DNA of 64,000 nucleotides from Spartobacteria bacterium (GCA_003167365.1 PMTM01000006.1:82391-146390); one strand, 5' to 3'; shown: positions 46,736 to 57,060, numbered from the stretch's first letter. Made by a program: numbers and translations. The notes: generated by a model not told the origin, from the letters alone.

Positions 46736-46975
46736 ACCGCGGATTACGCGGATTTACACGGATAGATAAGAGAATCTGGAAGCCAGGAATCCAAGAAGAA
46801 TTTCCAGCGAACTCATGGTTTTCTGGTTTGATTCGTTCGCTCCCGCTCACTTACCGCTTACCTGCAGCGGTCGGGACCATCTACCCGACGGCGTCCCCGC
46901 TCGCCGTGTTCGAGATTAGAATTTCGTTCTTCGCCGTTTTTTTTCTGATCCGTGTACATCCGCGTAATCCGCGGT
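46736..46975. repeat. 240-bp element with 28-bp terminal inverted repeats
   Basis: The left end begins ACCGCGGATTACGCGGAT and continues for 28 bp. The right end (46948-46975) is its inverted copy with one mismatch. The inside carries no gene. This looks like a MITE or repeat-derived palindrome. A degraded match of its end lies near 3557. It fills most of the 377-bp gap between queA and the large surface protein. Confidence 0.85.
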
Positions 46976-47065
46976 CAAATAAATCTGACTCGCGCGAATA
47001 GCCTTGACCTCACGAAAGCGGTAGCGCCAATAATGTGTTGGTTACCCGACCGACAAGGATCTCTT

Positions 47066-50000
47066 ATGCTTCGAACTCTTCCAGCAAGTCTTCAGTCTTT
47101 GGCGCGGACAAAATTGGCGATCGTTGTTCTGCTCTTGGGATCGATGTATGCGCCAGTTGCATGGGCGGGCCCGGGGCAAACTCACCACTTAAGTTCGACG
47201 CATGCGCCGATCACATCAGGGGGTGGGTCGCCGCCGCAGTTTACCAGCGACGATAACACGAAATTTATCGTGAATCAGTTCAACTCATTTGACGTCACCA
47301 CCACGACCGATACACCCGAGACAATCGATATGTTTGGCTCGCTCCCAAGCGGAGTGAACTTTGTCGATAACGGCGATGGAACAGGGACGCTCTCCGGGAA
47401 TCCCGATTCCGGCTCGGGCGGTATTTATTCCTTAACTATTCAAGCCTGTAATAGCGGGGGATGTACGGATCAGAGTTTCACGCTGACCGTCGAGGAAGCG
47501 CCGGCAATCACGAGCGCGGACAACATCACGTTCACGGTGGGTCAGTTCGATTCGTTTCAGGTCACTACTACCGGGTCGCCCCCGCCGACGTTGAATTGGC
47601 AAAACTCGCTCCCGAGCGGGGTGAGTTTTGTGGATAATGGCGATGGCACGGGAACACTCTCCGGGATGCCGGATGCCGGGACGTTCGGTGATTATTCTTC
47701 CACGATCGAAGCTTGTAATGATGTGAACTGTGCCGATCAAAGTTTTACGTTGACCATCCAGGAAGCGCCGAGCTTCACCAGCTCAGACAGTGCGACGTTC
47801 ACGGTAGGTGTGTCGGGTACATTTACGGTGACGACCACGGGAACTACTCCGATCAGTTTATCGGTGTTCAGCGGCAGTTTTCCGGCGGACGTGCAGTTCG
47901 TCGACAACGGAGACGGGACGGCCACGATCTCGGGAACGCCTCAGAGCGGGACGGACGCGGATTATCCTCTGTCGTTCCAAGCCTGCAATAGCGTGGATTG
48001 CACCACCTCGAGTTTTACGCTGACGGTTAATCCAGCAGGGCCGCCACCGCCACCGCCATCCTGCACAACGCCGCCTACGGGGATGATCGCTTGGTATCCC
48101 GGAGATGGGAACGCGAACGATTTGATTGGTGTGAACGATGGGACATTGGAGGGGGGAACGACGTTTGCGTCGGGCGAAGTGGGACAAGGTTTTAGCCTGA
48201 ATGGGACCAGTGATTACATCGAAATTCCGAACAGTCCCAGCATCAGCATTACGGGCGCGATTACGATTGATGCTTGGATTCAACCAACGGCGGTGACAGG
48301 ACAGGGAAGAGCGATCGTGTCGAAGTATGACAGTGGCGCCGGTCAGTTTAGCTACAATTTCATCATTGATACGGATGGGAATCTAGTATTCCGGGTCTAT
48401 AACGGGACTAATCCGGACTTTCGCGGGGTCAAAACTTCAACTCCGCTGACCGCAAATGTCTTCACGCATGTCGCGGCCACTTTCGATCCCGTTACGCAAG
48501 ACATAAAGATTTACGTGAATGGACAGGATACGAACGCCGCACTGGAAGCGACATCTTCTTCTCTACCCGGGATCAATGATACAACGACGCCGGTGTGGAT
48601 CGGGACCTATAAAGAAGGGGCATCGCTGATTGCTTTCTTCCAAGGCATCATCGACGAAGTGGAGCTCTTCAACCGCGCTCTATCGCAATCAGAAATTCAG
48701 GCCATTTCCGATGCCGGCAGCGCGGGCAAATGCAAGTGCGAGATTCCGCTTAAACCCGGCGGAAGTCTGACTTCACTCGCCAGTGGATCTAATGACGGCT
48801 TTAACACCGGTCGGGGCGTGGTATTTCAGGCGAACGAAGCGTTGTCGATCGCCGGCGCGGGATTATGGACCAATCCAACCGGCAACATCACTATGACGGT
48901 GAACTTGTGGGAGACGACAACGTATCCCGGCAATGTAGATGATACATTGCTTGCGACCGGCACCCGGACGCTGCAAGACGGGGGACAGGGTTTTTATGAC
49001 GTCGGTTTCAATACGCCCGTCGTCCTGCAGGTGGGCCACAATTACCACATCGAAATTTTGTACGACAACGTGGCAGAGCAAAATTTCTATTACATTTTCG
49101 ATCAAGGCAACGTGAATATCGGCCCGGTAGATGTTCTCGATGGCACGGAGGGAGGTAACACGGCGAACGGGGTAATGCCGCTCATCCGGCTGCTCACCTG
49201 CGACGCCCCGCCAGCGGAATTGCAACTACTGAATATATCCGGGCGCGCGTCCGTCGGCACCGGCGATAACGTTGCCATCGACGGCTTTATCATTCAGGAC
49301 GATCCAGCAAGTGTGGCAGGAAGCCATACCAACGGCGTTTCAGGGCCGACCAAGCAAGTGCTTATTCGTGGCATCGGTCCATCGCTGGCGGCTTTTGGTG
49401 TGGCCAACCCATTACAAGATCCGGTGTTGGAACTGTACGATCACAACGGGACTATTATCGCTTCGAACGATGATTGGCGGGTGCCGAGCCAAAATGAAAC
49501 CGATGTCACGGCGACGGGACTGGCGCCGAGTGACGATCATGAATCAGCCATGGTGGTCTCTTTAAATACTAACGCGGCTTACACCGCGATTCTGCAGGGC
49601 AAGAACAACACGACTGGCGTCGGTTTGGTAGAGGTGTACGATCTGGATAAAAACGGGGCCGCGCATCTCACTAATCTTTCGACCCGCGCGTTTGTTTCCA
49701 CCGGCGACGACGTCTTAATCGGCGGCATAATTATTGGCGACGGTAACACCGCACAAGTTCTCTTTCGCGCCATCGGTCCGAGCCTAGCCAATTTTAATGT
49801 GAACAGCCCGTTGCAGGACCCGGAACTGGACCTGTATGACGGGCAAGGAAACCACGTTGCCCACAACGACAATTGGAAAGAAGAGCCGGATGGAACAGCG
49901 AACCCAAGTCGCGAAGCTGCGATTAACGCAACGGGTCTTGCTCCAAGCAATGACAAGGAAGCGGCGATTCTGTTTGTGCCAGCTCCCGGCGGCTACACTG

Positions 50001-50068
50001 CCATCGTGAGCGGAGTGGGCGGGACAACTGGTGTCGGACTGGTCGAAGCATATCGGCTGCAAAACTAA
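47066..50068 (+). CDS. Large secreted protein with Ig-like, LamG and repeat modules
   Basis: 1000 residues, start preceded by AAGGA; a longer in-frame start at 46952 comes from a repeat. The signal peptide (LAIVVLLLGSMYAPVAWA) is followed by three Ig-like or putative cadherin-like modules (about 50-335; each with SGVSFVDNGDGTGTLSG-like text). A Pro-rich linker and a LamG/concanavalin-like domain (about 340-555) with MIAWYPGDGNANDLIG, AITIDAWIQPT and YVNGQDTN follow. Then comes an uncharacterised beta domain, and finally two copies of the module also seen at 3826 and 57061 (about 721-860 and 869-1000). Likely a surface or secreted adhesin or carbohydrate binder. Confidence 0.88.
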   Translation: MLRTLPASLQSLARTKLAIVVLLLGSMYAPVAWAGPGQTHHLSSTHAPITSGGGSPPQFTSDDNTKFIVNQFNSFDVTTTTDTPETIDMFGSLPSGVNFVDNGDGTGTLSGNPDSGSGGIYSLTIQACNSGGCTDQSFTLTVEEAPAITSADNITFTVGQFDSFQVTTTGSPPPTLNWQNSLPSGVSFVDNGDGTGTLSGMPDAGTFGDYSSTIEACNDVNCADQSFTLTIQEAPSFTSSDSATFTVGVSGTFTVTTTGTTPISLSVFSGSFPADVQFVDNGDGTATISGTPQSGTDADYPLSFQACNSVDCTTSSFTLTVNPAGPPPPPPSCTTPPTGMIAWYPGDGNANDLIGVNDGTLEGGTTFASGEVGQGFSLNGTSDYIEIPNSPSISITGAITIDAWIQPTAVTGQGRAIVSKYDSGAGQFSYNFIIDTDGNLVFRVYNGTNPDFRGVKTSTPLTANVFTHVAATFDPVTQDIKIYVNGQDTNAALEATSSSLPGINDTTTPVWIGTYKEGASLIAFFQGIIDEVELFNRALSQSEIQAISDAGSAGKCKCEIPLKPGGSLTSLASGSNDGFNTGRGVVFQANEALSIAGAGLWTNPTGNITMTVNLWETTTYPGNVDDTLLATGTRTLQDGGQGFYDVGFNTPVVLQVGHNYHIEILYDNVAEQNFYYIFDQGNVNIGPVDVLDGTEGGNTANGVMPLIRLLTCDAPPAELQLLNISGRASVGTGDNVAIDGFIIQDDPASVAGSHTNGVSGPTKQVLIRGIGPSLAAFGVANPLQDPVLELYDHNGTIIASNDDWRVPSQNETDVTATGLAPSDDHESAMVVSLNTNAAYTAILQGKNNTTGVGLVEVYDLDKNGAAHLTNLSTRAFVSTGDDVLIGGIIIGDGNTAQVLFRAIGPSLANFNVNSPLQDPELDLYDGQGNHVAHNDNWKEEPDGTANPSREAAINATGLAPSNDKEAAILFVPAPGGYTAIVSGVGGTTGVGLVEAYRLQN

Positions 50069-50141
50069 TCCGGAGAACGAACACCCGGCTCGATCCGACA
50101 GGGTAATTGTCGACCTTGCGCGCTTCGCCTAAGTTGACCGG

Positions 50142-50852
50142 GTGATTTCGTTCATTGTTCCTGCTTTTAACGAAGAGCTGGAATTGCCCTCCACGTTAGC
50201 TGCGATTCGATCCGCTGCGACAAGCGCGAGGCAGGAATATGAAATCATTGTCGTCGATGATGCTTCCACCGACGCGACTGCGGAAGTAGCGAGAGGTCCC
50301 GACACGCAGATTGTTTCGATCAATCGCCGTCAAATTGCCGCCGCCCGGAACGCGGGAGCGCACGGGGCGCGCGGAAACGTTTTGTTCTTTGTCGATGCCG
50401 ACACACGAATCAACGCGCGGCACATTACCGATGCCATCGCGGCGCTGGACGCCGGTTATGCCGGCGGCAGCGCACGCTTGATTGCGGACGGCGACATTCC
50501 GCGATGGGGCCGCATTTTTATGAAGACTTTCTGCGCGATTTACTTTGCCGTGAATCTCGGTGCCGGTGCGTTCCTTTTTACATCCCGCAAAAACTTCGAC
50601 GCGATCGGTGGATTCGATGAGCAATTTTTTATCGGCGAAGAAATCTATTTTAGTTTTGCGTTGAGAAGACTTGGACGTTTCAAAGTTTTGCGCGAACCAG
50701 TTGTTACCTCAGGCCGGAAACTCCGCATGTATTCTGGCCGTCATATTTTCTCGAAGACATTGTCGGTTTTGCTCGGTGGACCGAACGCCGCGCGCTCGCG
50801 AAGAAAGCTGGATCTTTGGTATGACGGCAAGCGAGAAACCCAGATGCCATGA
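50142..50852 (+). CDS. Family 2 glycosyltransferase
   Basis: 236 residues from GTG. SFIVPAFNEELELPSTLAAI, IIVVDDASTDATAEVA, ARNAGAHGARGNVLFFVDAD (DxD as DAD) and GGFDEQFFIGEE are typical GT-A features. It is coupled by ATGA to a GNAT gene. Likely makes a surface glycan or glycolipid; the acceptor is unknown. Confidence 0.87.
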   Translation: MISFIVPAFNEELELPSTLAAIRSAATSARQEYEIIVVDDASTDATAEVARGPDTQIVSINRRQIAAARNAGAHGARGNVLFFVDADTRINARHITDAIAALDAGYAGGSARLIADGDIPRWGRIFMKTFCAIYFAVNLGAGAFLFTSRKNFDAIGGFDEQFFIGEEIYFSFALRRLGRFKVLREPVVTSGRKLRMYSGRHIFSKTLSVLLGGPNAARSRRKLDLWYDGKRETQMP

Positions 50853-51310
50853 GCTCAAGAAAAACACCAACTCGGAAAAAGGATTACCGAATCGCAATCG
50901 CGAAGACGCGCGAGGATCTACGCCGATGTTTCCCGGTCATGCGAGCGCTCCGGCCGCATTTCAAGAGCGCCGAGAAATTCGTGCAACAAGTCTTACGTCA
51001 GCAGCGCGACGGTTATCTGCTCGCTTTTTTGGAGGCGGACGGCGAAGTCCGCGCCGTGGCCGGCTATCGATTCCTGGAATCACTTTTCTCCGGAAAGTTT
51101 CTCTATGTCGATGATCTGGTTACGCGCGACCGCGATCGCTCTCGCGGATTCGGGGGCGCGCTGCTCGATTGGCTAGTGGAACAGGCGCTCTCTCTTGGCT
51201 GCGATACTCTCGAACTCGATTCGGGCGTGCAGCGATTCGACGCGCACCGCTTCTACCTGCTCAAGCGGATGAACATCTCCTCCTATCATTTTCGAATCAA
51301 AATTCAGTGA
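50849..51310 (+). CDS. GNAT-family acetyltransferase
   Basis: 153 residues. Acetyl-CoA-dependent N-acetyltransferase pattern: YLLAFLEADGEVRAVAGYR, FLYVDDLVTRDRDRSRGFGG (the pyrophosphate loop around RDRSRGFGGALL), and a final VQRFDAHRFYLLKRMN. Start overlaps the GT2 stop as ATGA. It may modify the product of the GT2 enzyme, but this is guesswork. Confidence 0.85.
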   Translation: MSSRKTPTRKKDYRIAIAKTREDLRRCFPVMRALRPHFKSAEKFVQQVLRQQRDGYLLAFLEADGEVRAVAGYRFLESLFSGKFLYVDDLVTRDRDRSRGFGGALLDWLVEQALSLGCDTLELDSGVQRFDAHRFYLLKRMNISSYHFRIKIQ

Positions 51311-51324
51311 CGAGCGACGAACCT

Positions 51325-51672
51325 ATGAAAAACGAAAATCCCTGGATCGAAATTTGTCCCGGAATCAAACGCCAGACCGTGACCAGCGGAAAGACGATGT
51401 ATCAGATGATAGCGAAGCTGGATGCCGGCAGCAAAATGCCGGAACATCGGCATCCACAGGAACAGATCGTGCACATTCTTGATGGCCGGATGCGGTTGAT
51501 TGTCGATGGAACGCCGCACGAGATGAAGACTGGCGATTCTTTTTATCTCGCGAGCAACGTGCCGCATGGCGTGGAAACAATCGAAGAGACGCGCGTGCTC
51601 GACACATTCAGCCCGCCGCGTGATGAATATCTCGCCATCGACGAAGCAAGTCGTCTAAGAATGGCGCGGTAG
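51325..51672 (+). CDS. Cupin-domain protein
   Basis: 115 residues, single cupin barrel. Motif 1 includes KMPEHRHPQEQIVHILDGRM and motif 2 SNVPHGVETIEE, so metal ligands His-His-Glu/Gln-His are present. A GTG at 51307 overlaps the GNAT stop as GTGA and could be the true start. Substrate unknown. Confidence 0.85.
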   Translation: MKNENPWIEICPGIKRQTVTSGKTMYQMIAKLDAGSKMPEHRHPQEQIVHILDGRMRLIVDGTPHEMKTGDSFYLASNVPHGVETIEETRVLDTFSPPRDEYLAIDEASRLRMAR

Positions 51673-51753
51673 ATGTCGATCTTGCGTCGGGAAAAAAGTT
51701 GGCAATGGCGATGACGACTGTGTTAGTCTCCACAACTTAATCAAAACACACCT

Positions 51754-52011
51754 ATGATACACATCCTTTGGTCGATTATCGTCGGTTTCATCGTCGGCTG
51801 GATTGCCAAGAAAATTATGCCGGGTGTCGAACACCTCGGCTTCATCCTTACCAGCTTGCTCGGCATCGGCGGTTCCATCGTCGGCGGTTTGATCGCTCGA
51901 CTCTTTTCGAAACCGGCGCCCGGCTCTTCGTTTCACGCGGCGGGATTCATCATGTCCATCATTGGCGCACTGATTCTGCTCTTTATCTGGACTAAGCTGG
52001 CCCCCGCTTGA
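51754..52011 (+). CDS. GlsB/YeaQ/YmgE-family membrane protein
   Basis: 85 residues, three hydrophobic helices with many glycines: ILWSIIVGFIVGWIAKKIMP and LGIGGSIVGGLIARLF. This is the transglycosylase-associated (GlsB/YeaQ) family, stress related and poorly understood. Stands alone between the cupin gene and an unrelated small gene. Confidence 0.9.
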   Translation: MIHILWSIIVGFIVGWIAKKIMPGVEHLGFILTSLLGIGGSIVGGLIARLFSKPAPGSSFHAAGFIMSIIGALILLFIWTKLAPA

Positions 52012-52036
52012 GCGGGTTGACGCGCGCAAGGCGAAG

Positions 52037-52459
52037 TTGAAAACAAAGGAGTTTGCGAGCAACGCCGAGGTTGCAACTTTGGTCGAAGCGTTTGAAGCGG
52101 CGACGATTCCGCCATCGCAATTTACCCACGCGGCGCACATCGCCGTGGCGCTAGGTTATCTGGCGGAGTTATCGCTGGCCGACGCGAAGGCGCGCATGCG
52201 CGAGAAGCTGTTGCATTTCACCGCCCGTCACCATGTCGATGTTTATCATGAGACACTGACGACTTTTTGGATGCGGTTGCTGGATCATCTGGCCAAAAAT
52301 CATTATGTCGATGTGCCTTTGTGGCGCCGGATCAACTTGATCGTGGCGCGCTGGGGAACAGCTGCGCCGGTCGAGGCGCATTATTCCCGCGAACTGATTA
52401 CATCAAAGGCCGCACGCGAAGAATGGATCCCGCCAGATCGCTTGCCGCTTGCATTTTGA
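52037..52459 (+). CDS. Conserved hypothetical protein
   Basis: 140 residues from TTG. Segment FTHAAHIAVALGYLAELSLA and VYHETLTTFWMRLLDHL suggest a conserved helical protein with His residues; the family is of unknown function. The start codon is not certain since there is only weak ribosome binding sequence (AAGGCGAAG). Confidence 0.6.
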   Translation: MKTKEFASNAEVATLVEAFEAATIPPSQFTHAAHIAVALGYLAELSLADAKARMREKLLHFTARHHVDVYHETLTTFWMRLLDHLAKNHYVDVPLWRRINLIVARWGTAAPVEAHYSRELITSKAAREEWIPPDRLPLAF

Positions 52460-52527
52460 TTTCCAAAGCGATCGCAAGCTGAAATAAGTAAGATATAAAA
52501 ATCGTAATTCCATCTCTTGTTGTTTGT

Positions 52528-52989
52528 TTGCTTTGCACGGCAACGGTAATTCATGCCGAGAGCGAGGCGGTTTTGAACCAAGCGATTAAAGACTTAAACG
52601 CTCGCGCTAAGACCGACGCGGACAAAAAACTTGTTCTCGCCGCCGTCTCGCAGCAAACGCAGGTGCCGGAGAAGACGTTGCAGTCGCAGATGGCGACGAC
52701 ACGCCTGAATTATGGCGAGCTGCTCGTGGCCGATTCGCTGGCCGAAGGAAGCGGCAAGACGCTAACTAATATTATTGCCTTAAAACAGGGGAAGGGATGG
52801 GCGGCTTTGTCGCAAGAGGTTAAGATCAATCCGAGTAGCGTGCTCGACCGACTGCGCACCACGGAAAAGGTGGTCCAGATGTCTCAGGTAAAGGCGAAGC
52901 AAGCGGAGGATGTGAAGAAGCCGAACAACCCTGATTCAGTTCGACTTCAATCGCAGGCCCCCATGGCCCCTAGAATGGGGCATTACTAA
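52528..52989 (+). CDS. Exported hypothetical protein, likely start lost
   Basis: 153 residues from TTG, but the frame continues upstream to ATA at 52495 followed by codons for KIVIPSLVVCLLCTATVIHA. That would be a normal signal peptide if ATA were ATG. From TTG the signal peptide is cut short. The mature part is helical and contains AVLNQAIKDLNARAKTDADK and a Lys/Gln-rich tail. Either ATA is used, or the gene is partly inactive. No known domain. Confidence 0.55.
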   Translation: MLCTATVIHAESEAVLNQAIKDLNARAKTDADKKLVLAAVSQQTQVPEKTLQSQMATTRLNYGELLVADSLAEGSGKTLTNIIALKQGKGWAALSQEVKINPSSVLDRLRTTEKVVQMSQVKAKQAEDVKKPNNPDSVRLQSQAPMAPRMGHY

Positions 52990-53082
52990 TCCCTCCGGCC
53001 GCCATCACTGGCCATAAAGCAAGCTAAGCTGGGCGACGCACTTGCGAAGCGCCGTTATTCATCTACAATAGGCGCTTCGTTT

Positions 53083-53346
53083 ATGGCAGAGAGCACGGAA
53101 ACGTTGGATCTCAAGGAATTCCAACTGCATGAAAAGGACACGGGGAGCGCCGACGTTCAAGTCGCGTTACTCACGCACCGAATCGCGCAGTTGACCGAAC
53201 ACTTGAAAACTAATGCGAAAGATCACTCCTCGCGCCGCGGCCTTTTGAAAATGGTCGCGCAACGCCGGAGCTTGCTCGACTACTTGAGCCGGTCGGAATC
53301 CGATCGCTACAAGAAGGTGATCGACAAGTTGAACCTGCGGAAATAA
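53083..53346 (+). CDS. rpsO: 30S ribosomal protein S15
   Basis: Binds 16S rRNA helix 22 in the small subunit. 87 residues, with [40 protein letters not shown] and [20 protein letters not shown], all diagnostic. It directly precedes pnp, as in many bacteria. Confidence 0.98.
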   Translation: MAESTETLDLKEFQLHEKDTGSADVQVALLTHRIAQLTEHLKTNAKDHSSRRGLLKMVAQRRSLLDYLSRSESDRYKKVIDKLNLRK

Positions 53347-53444
53347 CCGCCGGTTAGTTGTCGATCTTCGCGTCCGCGTTTTTGGCCGAAGCCAAGCGAA
53401 TTAAACCATAGCGCGTTTACAGGCCGCTACGGCACCTTGGATTT

Positions 53445-53481
53445 TAGGTTTTAGCCCCGAAGACTTCGGAGTTAAAACCTA
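53445..53481 (+). other. Strong hairpin in the rpsO-pnp spacer
   Basis: A long stem TAGGTTTTA...CCGAA pairs with TTCGG...TAAAACCTA with a three-base loop. About 14 pairs plus a few central mismatches. It lies in the leader of pnp. In enterobacteria a leader hairpin is cut by RNase III and drives pnp autoregulation. Whether this is such a site or a dispersed palindrome is not decided. Confidence 0.7.
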
Positions 53482-53526
53482 CAGTCAGGGTGACCGGCCT
53501 GGAACTCGCACATCCAGGAAAGTTAT

Positions 53527-55662
53527 ATGCAACAAAAGGTCACGGCGCAGATTGGCGCAAACAGTATCAGTATTGAAACCGGCAAAATTGCCAAACTCGC
53601 CGATGGTGCAGTCGTCGTCTCATGCGGCGACACCATAGTGATGGTGAGCGCGGTCTCGGCCACCGCGATCAAAGAAGGTCAGGATTATTTTCCGCTCACG
53701 GTCGATTACCGCGAAAAAGCGGCCGCGGTTGGAAAATTTCCCGGCGGCTATTTTAAACGTGAAGGCCGTCCGTCAGAAAAAGAAACGCTTACCTCGCGCA
53801 TGACAGACCGGCCGCTTCGGCCCCTGTTCCCGGAAGGTTATTATTACGACACTCAGATCATCAGCATGCTTCTTAGCGCCGATGGCGAAAACGATCCCGA
53901 CATTCTCGCGATGAACGGCGCGTCGGCCGCGCTTTGCGTTTCCGACATCCCATTCGCCGGACCGATCGGCGCCGTGCGCGTCGGTCGTGTGAACGGCGAG
54001 TTTGTCGCGAACCCGACGCACGCCGAACGCGAACAAAGCGATCTCGATCTTATCTATGTCGGCACGGAGGACGACGTCATCATGATTGAAGGCGCGGCCA
54101 AAGAGGTGCCGGAGGCGGACTTCATCAAAGCGCTCGAATTCGCACACGGACACGCGCGCGAAATGATTCGGATTCAAAAGGAACTCGCGTCGCAAGTTGG
54201 CAAACCGAAGCGCGAGATGCCGCTGCTCCAGGTGAGTCAAGATTTGCTCGAGATCGCCTACAAGGTTGCGGGCGATCGTATTGAAGGCGCGCTTTATACG
54301 CCAGGCAAAGTCGCGCGCTCGAAGGCAATCGAAGCGCTGCGCGAAGAAGTGAAGGGGTCGATCTTGGAAAAACATCCCGAGGCCGACAAGTTCTCGATCA
54401 ACCAGGCGTTCGATTACGTGCAGAAAAAGGCGTTCCGCAAAAGCATTCTCGAAAAACAAAAGCGAATGGACGGCCGCGGCTATCAGGATCTACGTCAGAT
54501 CGATTGCGAAGTCGGTGTTCTGCCGCGCACGCATGGCTCCGCGATTTTCCAACGCGGCGAAACGCAAGCGCTCGCGCTCGCGACTTTGGCGCCGATCGAA
54601 GAAGCGCAAAAGATTGATGCTTATGGCGGCGGAGTCAGTTCGAAGCGTTTCATTTTGCATTATAACTTTCCGCCATTCAGCGTCGGTGAAACCGGTCGCA
54701 CCGGTGGCGCAAGCCGCCGCGAGATCGGTCACGGCGCGCTGGCCGAGCGTTCGCTCGAGCCGATCGTGCCGAATGAAAATGATTTTCGTTACGCCATCCG
54801 CATTTCCAGTGAGGTCATGGAATCGAACGGCTCGACATCGATGGCCAGCGTTTGTGGTGGCATGCTCGCGCTCATGGATGCCGGCGTTCCAGTCAAGGGA
54901 ATGGTCGCGGGAATTTCCGTCGGCCTAGTCACCGAGTCCGGCGAAGACCGGCAATTGAAACGCTACGAATTGCTCACCGACATCATCGGTTCGGAAGATC
55001 ATTTCGGCGACATGGATTTCAAACTCTGCGGCACCGACAACGGGATCACCGGTTTTCAGCTCGACCTGAAACTTCCGGGCGTTAGCCATAAAATCATGGC
55101 TGAGGCGATTGTCCGCGCGAAAGAAGCACGCACAAAAATTCTCGGGATCATGCGCGACAAGATCGACAAGCCGCGCGCCGAATTATCGAAATATGCGCCG
55201 CGCATCGAGACGATCAAAATTAATCCGGAGAAAATCGGCGCGCTCATCGGGCCGGGCGGCAAGACCATTAAAGGCATCGTCGCGGAAACCGGCGCCGAAA
55301 TTAACATCGAAGACGACGGCTCCGTGCACATCTACGCCACCAGCGGCGAATCGATGGCGCGAGCGAAAGAAATTATTGGCGGCATGACGAAGGAGATCGA
55401 AATCGACCAGACGTATCAGGGCCGTGTTGTCTCGATCAAAGAATTCGGCGCATTCGTCGAAGTATTTCCGGGCAGGGACGGACTCGTGCACATTTCCGAG
55501 CTGGCCGATTTCCGAGTCAAACGCACCGAAGACGTGGTCAAAATCGGCGACATGATCTGGGTGAAATGCATCGGGATCGACGACAAAGGCCGTGTGAAAC
55601 TCAGTCGCAAGGCCGCGTTGAAAGATCGCGCCGAAGCGGAGACCGGACAACCGGTCGCGTAG
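53527..55662 (+). CDS. pnp: Polyribonucleotide nucleotidyltransferase
   Basis: Phosphorolytic 3'-5' exoribonuclease of the degradosome. 711 residues: two RNase PH domains (first with [20 protein letters not shown]; second with [19 protein letters not shown] and [20 protein letters not shown]), a KH domain ([16 protein letters not shown]) and an S1 domain at the C-terminus ([20 protein letters not shown]). It follows rpsO after a hairpin-bearing spacer. Confidence 0.98.
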   Translation: MQQKVTAQIGANSISIETGKIAKLADGAVVVSCGDTIVMVSAVSATAIKEGQDYFPLTVDYREKAAAVGKFPGGYFKREGRPSEKETLTSRMTDRPLRPLFPEGYYYDTQIISMLLSADGENDPDILAMNGASAALCVSDIPFAGPIGAVRVGRVNGEFVANPTHAEREQSDLDLIYVGTEDDVIMIEGAAKEVPEADFIKALEFAHGHAREMIRIQKELASQVGKPKREMPLLQVSQDLLEIAYKVAGDRIEGALYTPGKVARSKAIEALREEVKGSILEKHPEADKFSINQAFDYVQKKAFRKSILEKQKRMDGRGYQDLRQIDCEVGVLPRTHGSAIFQRGETQALALATLAPIEEAQKIDAYGGGVSSKRFILHYNFPPFSVGETGRTGGASRREIGHGALAERSLEPIVPNENDFRYAIRISSEVMESNGSTSMASVCGGMLALMDAGVPVKGMVAGISVGLVTESGEDRQLKRYELLTDIIGSEDHFGDMDFKLCGTDNGITGFQLDLKLPGVSHKIMAEAIVRAKEARTKILGIMRDKIDKPRAELSKYAPRIETIKINPEKIGALIGPGGKTIKGIVAETGAEINIEDDGSVHIYATSGESMARAKEIIGGMTKEIEIDQTYQGRVVSIKEFGAFVEVFPGRDGLVHISELADFRVKRTEDVVKIGDMIWVKCIGIDDKGRVKLSRKAALKDRAEAETGQPVA

Positions 55663-55666
55663 GGTT

Positions 55667-55743
55667 TGTCATTCCGAGCGAAGTCGAGGAATCTCTCATT
55701 GTCTTGAGGGATTCTTCGGTCGCCGCGGCGACCTGAGGATGAC
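55667..55743. repeat. Solo palindrome of the GIY-YIG repeat family
   Basis: TGTCATTCCGAGCGAAGTCG at the left and ACCTGAGGATGAC at the right, with GGAATCTCTC / GAGGGATTCTT in between forming an inverted repeat. It is the same family as 45232/45576 but without a nuclease gene. It fills the pnp to kinase gap. Confidence 0.75.
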
Positions 55744-55749
55744 CGCTGT

Positions 55750-56979
55750 ATGAAATCCGGATTTCTTGAGAAGCTGATTGGCCGTCTCGGCCGGATAGGC
55801 CCGGACGAGGTGCAGAATTATTTCCTTCGCCTCGCGCAGGAGAAGGGATTTCTCGAGACGGTTTTCAACACGATCCAGGAAGGAATCATCGTGACCGATT
55901 CGAACGGCCGCATCACATACTTGAACGATGCGGCGTGCGAGTTGTTTGGACTGCAGAACGAGGATTCAACCGGAAAACGTCTCGACGAACGCGTGCGTGG
56001 ACTCGATTGGGAATCGCTGACGCAAAGCGGCGGACCGATCAGCCGCGACATGGAAATTTTTTATCCGGCAAACCGGTTCATCAATTTTTACATCGTGCCG
56101 CTGATAATCGAGCGGCGCGATTCGGCAGCCGCGGATGCTGTTCCCGGATCACCGCGGCCAGCGACCGCGGCTACAGCGGAGCACGCCGGTCACGCGATGA
56201 TTTTGCGCGACATCACGGAAAGCCGGCGCAGCGCGCAACAAACCATCGAGAGCGAGCGGTTGAATGCGCTTACTTTGCTTGCCGCGGGTGTGGCGCATGA
56301 AATCGGAAATCCGCTCAACTCGCTGCACATCCATTTGCAATTGATGGAGCGCAAAGTGCGCGAATTGGAAGGCTCGACGCGCGAAGAACTCCAGGAATCG
56401 ATCGACATCGCGCGGGCCGAGATCAGCCGCCTTGATTCTATCGTCACACAATTTCTTCGCGCCATTCGGCCTTCAAGGCCGCAACTGCATCGGGAAAATA
56501 TCAACACGATTGTCGAAGAAGCGGTCCGCTTCTTAAGTCCGGAAATTGAGGCGCGCGATATTGTCGTCGAACAGGAATTGCGTTCCGATCTTCCTCTGCT
56601 CGAGCTGGATCGCGAACAAATGAAGCAGGCGTTTTATAACGTGATCAAAAACAGTTTCGAAGCGATGAAGCGCCACGGTGTTCTGCGCATCCGCACCGAC
56701 CGGGACGACACGCACGTTCTCGTCACTTTCACCGACACGGGTAGCGGAATTTCGGCGGAGAACTTGAGCCGCGTCTTCGAACCTTATTTCACAACGAAAC
56801 CGTCCGGCACCGGACTGGGATTGTTGATCGTGCGGCGAATTGTGCGCGAGCACGGAGGCGAACTTTCGGTTGAGAGCAGCGCCGGCAAAGGGCTCACGCT
56901 GGCGATCCGTCTGCCGTATATCGACAAGCGCGTGCGGATGTTGGAAGCTGGAGCAGCGAACAAAGAGGCGCACTCGTGA
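55750..56979 (+). CDS. PAS-domain sensor histidine kinase (NtrB-like)
   Basis: 409 residues, no membrane segment. PAS domain (about 35-145, [20 protein letters not shown]), HisKA with intact H-box [20 protein letters not shown], and HATPase_c with [27 protein letters not shown] and [18 protein letters not shown]. Probably phosphorylates the NtrC-type regulator encoded at 58789; a secreted protease gene lies between them. Signal unknown. Confidence 0.93.
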   Translation: MKSGFLEKLIGRLGRIGPDEVQNYFLRLAQEKGFLETVFNTIQEGIIVTDSNGRITYLNDAACELFGLQNEDSTGKRLDERVRGLDWESLTQSGGPISRDMEIFYPANRFINFYIVPLIIERRDSAAADAVPGSPRPATAATAEHAGHAMILRDITESRRSAQQTIESERLNALTLLAAGVAHEIGNPLNSLHIHLQLMERKVRELEGSTREELQESIDIARAEISRLDSIVTQFLRAIRPSRPQLHRENINTIVEEAVRFLSPEIEARDIVVEQELRSDLPLLELDREQMKQAFYNVIKNSFEAMKRHGVLRIRTDRDDTHVLVTFTDTGSGISAENLSRVFEPYFTTKPSGTGLGLLIVRRIVREHGGELSVESSAGKGLTLAIRLPYIDKRVRMLEAGAANKEAHS

Positions 56980-57060
56980 GTTTCAGAATGGGAGAGAAAT
57001 TGATTGCGCTTGCTACGATGAAGCCAAGGACAGCTTAATGGTCGGAGATCTGCTGCAAAG

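Noticed and set aside
46952-47065. N-terminal extension of the LamG protein beginning in the 240-bp repeat
   Set aside because: The first codons are a translation of the terminal repeat; the ATG at 47066 has AAGGA and a proper signal peptide.
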